A stretch of 7,293 bases of DNA, taken from Candidatus Njordarchaeum guaymasense. GTDB lineage: Archaea; Asgardarchaeota; Njordarchaeia; Njordarchaeales; Njordarchaeaceae. Below are positions 5,225-7,293 of this stretch, piece after piece. The notes beneath the pieces are model-generated. The model made no database searches and was not told the DNA's origin. It worked only from the letters and a program-made list of their open reading frames with translations. Position numbers and translations under genes: made by a program. The stretch lies in NCBI GenBank assembly GCA_030587605.1, contig JAUQYT010000085.1, positions 1 through 7,293 of the forward strand, read 5' to 3'. The first letter of the stretch is position 1, and the number at the start of each line of letters is the position of its first letter.

Positions 5225-6613
5225 ATGTCAGAATCAGGAGAAGAGAAGAAGGAGTATTTAAGTTGGTATAAGAAGCCGACGCCTTATACCACGGAGTCGA
5301 CCAAGCCAGTCGAGAAGGGTGGAACCAAAGCTGCAGCCTGGTGCGACTATGCTTACAAGGAGTATGAGATCTGGGAGAAAACCATGCTCCCAGAGTGGTA
5401 TTGGAAGTTTGCTCCGCCGGCTTGGAGCGAGGAAGAGCAGCTTGTCATGGAACGCGTCATGTTAAAGATGCAGGAGAACATCGCCAAGGAAAAGATGACA
5501 CCCTTGGATCGTTACTGGGCGACGGCCTATGGCATAGAGAGGGATCGATGTCCTGTTGTAGCTGGGAACTATGCTTTAGCAACAACTTCTGGAAGGCTAC
5601 TTGACAGTTGGGGGAATGTATTGAAGGGCGTTGACTCTCATAGATATCCGAAACTCCATGTTCTCGGAACAACTATGGCTGTTGCTAAATTCGGCACAGA
5701 TGTCATTTTCACCCACAAGATTACCTATGCGGAACCGGAGTACGGTGCGCACACCTATTTAAAGGAGGGAAGTGCGCCCGCAAGTAGAACTGGCGGAGCT
5801 ATGGAGACAGGATTCGCGGTCAGTTGGCTACCATTCAGAACGGCTCCATTTCTGAGTCATAAGCGTCCGTCCGCTTACGAGGGAGCCTACGCTATGCAAA
5901 TCTGGGAGATCAAGATCCTCAAGGAGTATCTTCGAAGAGCGGGATTATGGGGTGTCCTGCCAGTTATGACGAATACCTGCGTAGGTCCTTTTGGGACGGC
6001 AGGGGCCGCTCTTGGACCGACCTTAGGTCTGAGGGAGAGAGCTCTCATCTACAAGAGAAACCCAGAATGGTATCACGCTGCCTGTCGTGAAGCTCTAAGG
6101 TTTTGCATCGACCACCACAGGGCTGTTAGAGACGCCGGCACTGACATAATGTTCTTCTGCGACGGGCTGAATACCATGAGCCCTGAGATGACTGCTGACC
6201 TAGCCCCGTACCATGTCGACTTGTGCAAACAAGTTCATTGGCCTCCAGGTGGGACCTGCATTACTGGTGGTGACTTCAGTAGGCACGTGGACATAATCTT
6301 GCAGGCGCATGGGAAGTATGCGTACTTGGTTGGCAGTGACCACGTCTGGAATATCAACAAGGCACTTGAGACATCTCTTAAGTATGACAAGATGTGGTTT
6401 GACTTCCCCGATTGGGATGTCGCGAAAGCTGGACCGAAGGAGAAGATTGCAGCTTACGAGAAAGAGAGATTCAAGATTGCCTGTTCAAACCCGAAGTCGA
6501 AGTACTGGAACCCAGGACCAGCAGACTACTGGATACCACTGGAGAACTATGAAGCATGGGTGAACGCTTCGAAGAAGTATGGAAGCTACCCCAATGGATG
6601 GGAGCAACCATAG
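5225..6613 (+). CDS. URO-D-superfamily protein, likely corrinoid-dependent methyltransferase
   Basis: 462 residues, against about 340 for typical URO-D/MtaA proteins. Residues 1-90 are an extra Trp/Tyr-rich region I do not recognise. The URO-D domain then starts with MTPLDRYW (91-98) and DRCPVV (107-112), continues through GPFGTAG (254-260), the AGTDIMFFCDGLNTMSPEM block (304-322) and KQVHWPPGGT (335-344), and ends near 400; the C-terminal 60 residues are again aromatic-rich. In MtaA/MtbA-type methyltransferases the strand at 335-344 carries a His-X-Cys zinc site; here it reads His338-Trp-Pro, with no suitable Cys further on, so zinc binding is missing or different. It follows the corrinoid gene by 49 bases, so methyl transfer to or from that protein is the best guess. 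True uroporphyrinogen decarboxylase is unlikely from context and length. Superfamily confident, reaction inferred. Confidence 0.8.
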   Translation: MSESGEEKKEYLSWYKKPTPYTTESTKPVEKGGTKAAAWCDYAYKEYEIWEKTMLPEWYWKFAPPAWSEEEQLVMERVMLKMQENIAKEKMTPLDRYWATAYGIERDRCPVVAGNYALATTSGRLLDSWGNVLKGVDSHRYPKLHVLGTTMAVAKFGTDVIFTHKITYAEPEYGAHTYLKEGSAPASRTGGAMETGFAVSWLPFRTAPFLSHKRPSAYEGAYAMQIWEIKILKEYLRRAGLWGVLPVMTNTCVGPFGTAGAALGPTLGLRERALIYKRNPEWYHAACREALRFCIDHHRAVRDAGTDIMFFCDGLNTMSPEMTADLAPYHVDLCKQVHWPPGGTCITGGDFSRHVDIILQAHGKYAYLVGSDHVWNINKALETSLKYDKMWFDFPDWDVAKAGPKEKIAAYEKERFKIACSNPKSKYWNPGPADYWIPLENYEAWVNASKKYGSYPNGWEQP

Positions 6614-6686
6614 GTTACCTTGCAGAATACTTGATCGTGCCGCGGAGTAAAAGCTACAATAGAGAAAAGGGAAGGCGACGCGAAAG

Positions 6687-7079
6687 TTGTATCCAAAGGA
6701 ATCTTGTGACGCATGTTACTATCATGCGGCTGAGAGAATCAAGAAGATGGCTGGCGTTGAGTTTGGGGAAGACTGGGACGCTTTCTCAGTCCTCCTCTGG
6801 ATTAAGGATCTAAAGCGCGGATACTTCTACGATTTTGCGGACGGAGGCAAGCTGAAGAACACTAGGATAGTAGAAGGGCAACCAGTGAAGGCGAGTGTCG
6901 TAGTCAATCTGTCAAGTGACGACTACATTGGTCAGCATGCACAAGAAGTCTCACTCAGAGAGAAATTCGATTCTGGGGAGATGACGATTAGCGGCGACGT
7001 CGAGAAGATGCAAAGGTTTTCATTGTTCGCTGATTACGACCCATTCTACCCGCCAGGACACCCAAAAGCCAAGAAATAG
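6687..7079 (+). CDS. SCP2-domain (sterol carrier protein-like) small protein
   Basis: 130 residues. The pattern fits an SCP2 fold, a small hydrophobic-ligand-binding domain: strand AFSVLLWIKDLKRGYFYDF (32-50), VKASVVVNLSSDDYIG (67-82), then REKFDSGEMTISGDVEKMQRF (91-111), which is the hallmark 'sGkl.i.Gd...a..l' segment. The C-terminus is Pro/Lys-rich. The start is uncertain. TTG 6687 gives the full reading and includes a C-X2-C pair (Cys7, Cys10), with only a loose GGGAAGG 12 bases upstream. The next start, ATG 6747, would drop the first 20 residues but keep the domain. It is third in the cluster, 73 bases after the URO-D-fold gene. It might hold a hydrophobic substrate for the methyltransferase; that is inference. 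Domain fairly sure, function unknown. Confidence 0.7.
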   Translation: MYPKESCDACYYHAAERIKKMAGVEFGEDWDAFSVLLWIKDLKRGYFYDFADGGKLKNTRIVEGQPVKASVVVNLSSDDYIGQHAQEVSLREKFDSGEMTISGDVEKMQRFSLFADYDPFYPPGHPKAKK

Positions 7080-7087
7080 GTCAATCG

Positions 7088-7132
7088 TCCGCGGTCCTGG
7101 CTTAGGCGGATCGCAAACAATACTACTTTTTT
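7088..7132 (+). terminator. Probable terminator of the methyl-transfer cluster
   Basis: An inverted repeat TCCGC-N13-GCGGA (7088-7110) is followed by a T6 run (7127-7132) and more T-rich sequence. It begins 8 bases after the SCP2 stop and runs into the 3' end of the convergent gene, whose C-terminal Lys codons supply the T run. Confidence 0.5.
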
Positions 7133-7293
7133 CTTGTTTGTGTTTGAGCGGGAGTTTTAGTGGAAGCTCTGTCTGTATGATCCTTTTTGTAGAAGTCCTG
7201 TGCGAAGAGTCCTGCACCTATTGCTCCAGCTATTGCTGGATCGAATTCGTTTTTCTTAGGCAAGGCTTTGATGCCTATTGTGTCCTCTAACCT
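7123..7293 (-). CDS. BcrA/BcrD/BadF/BadG-type ATPase (acyl-CoA dehydratase/reductase activator), C-terminal end only
   Basis: Only the last 56 codons are in the window; the rest lies beyond the right edge. The visible sequence reads LEDTIGIKALPKKNEFDP, then AIAGAIGAGLFAQ, then a basic tail to TAG (complement of 7123-7125). The L-E-x-x-I/L-G, x-V/L-P start followed by Gly-Ala-Ile-Gly-Ala-Gly-Leu-Phe-Ala is the characteristic C-terminus of ASKHA-fold ATPases that activate 2-hydroxyacyl-CoA dehydratases and benzoyl-CoA reductases by ATP-driven electron transfer. The Cys ligands of its iron-sulfur cluster would be outside the window. Odd feature: about 23 extra residues rich in Lys, Thr and Gln after the usual family end. 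It converges on the methyl-transfer cluster with 43 bases between stops. Related ASKHA ATPases also reactivate corrinoid proteins, so that role is an alternative. Family fairly sure from a short fragment. Confidence 0.7.
   Translation of the reverse strand, partial: RLEDTIGIKALPKKNEFDPAIAGAIGAGLFAQDFYKKDHTDRASTKTPAQTQTRKK

Noticed and set aside
6556..6813. Open frame overlapping the end of the URO-D-fold gene and the start of the SCP2 gene
   Set aside because: It is in a different frame from both, its translation is arginine-rich with no recognisable domain, and both overlapped genes have clear family signatures.

Overview
The window looks like chromosome of an uncultured archaeon. The signs are TATA-type promoters (for example TTTATAAAG at 3580-3588), GGAGG-type Shine-Dalgarno sites with GTG/TTG start options, T-rich terminators, a free-standing Roadblock/LC7 protein, an archaeal-type Hsp20, and corrinoid methyl-transfer genes. 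Gene content would suit a Bathyarchaeia-like or related Thermoproteota/Asgard-side anaerobe, but the sequence alone does not fix the lineage. There is no rRNA, tRNA, CRISPR array or insertion sequence.

Layout. (1) 2-1692, plus strand: the two subunits of a glutaconate CoA-transferase-type enzyme; subunit A is cut by the left edge. (2) 1746-2540, minus strand: a lone class I SAM-dependent methyltransferase, visibly more AT-rich than its neighbours. (3) 2541-2938: a non-coding divergent region with promoters for both sides and a 15-base palindrome. (4) 2939-3322: a Roadblock/LC7 protein. (5) 3323-3677: non-coding, ending in an unusually organised hsp20 promoter with three copies of one inverted repeat around its TATA box. 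(6) 3678-4268: Hsp20 chaperone, followed by a long T-rich terminator. (7) 4519-7079, plus strand: a three-gene cluster of corrinoid protein, large uroporphyrinogen-decarboxylase (URO-D)-fold protein and SCP2 lipid-binding-domain protein. (8) 7123-7293, minus strand: the C-terminal end of a BcrA/BadF-type ATPase, the family that activates 2-hydroxyacyl-CoA dehydratases and benzoyl-CoA reductases; it converges on the cluster.

How they may work together. The corrinoid protein has an intact cobalamin-binding signature and sits directly upstream of the URO-D-fold protein, the usual arrangement for a substrate:corrinoid methyltransferase pair. The URO-D protein lacks the usual His-X-Cys zinc signature and has about 90 extra N-terminal residues. 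The third gene encodes a domain that normally binds hydrophobic ligands. The CoA-transferase on one side and the dehydratase/reductase activator on the other suggest acyl-CoA chemistry nearby. A methyl-transfer system for a hydrophobic or aromatic methyl donor, next to CoA-dependent degradation, is the main hypothesis; it is inference, and the substrate cannot be read from the sequence.
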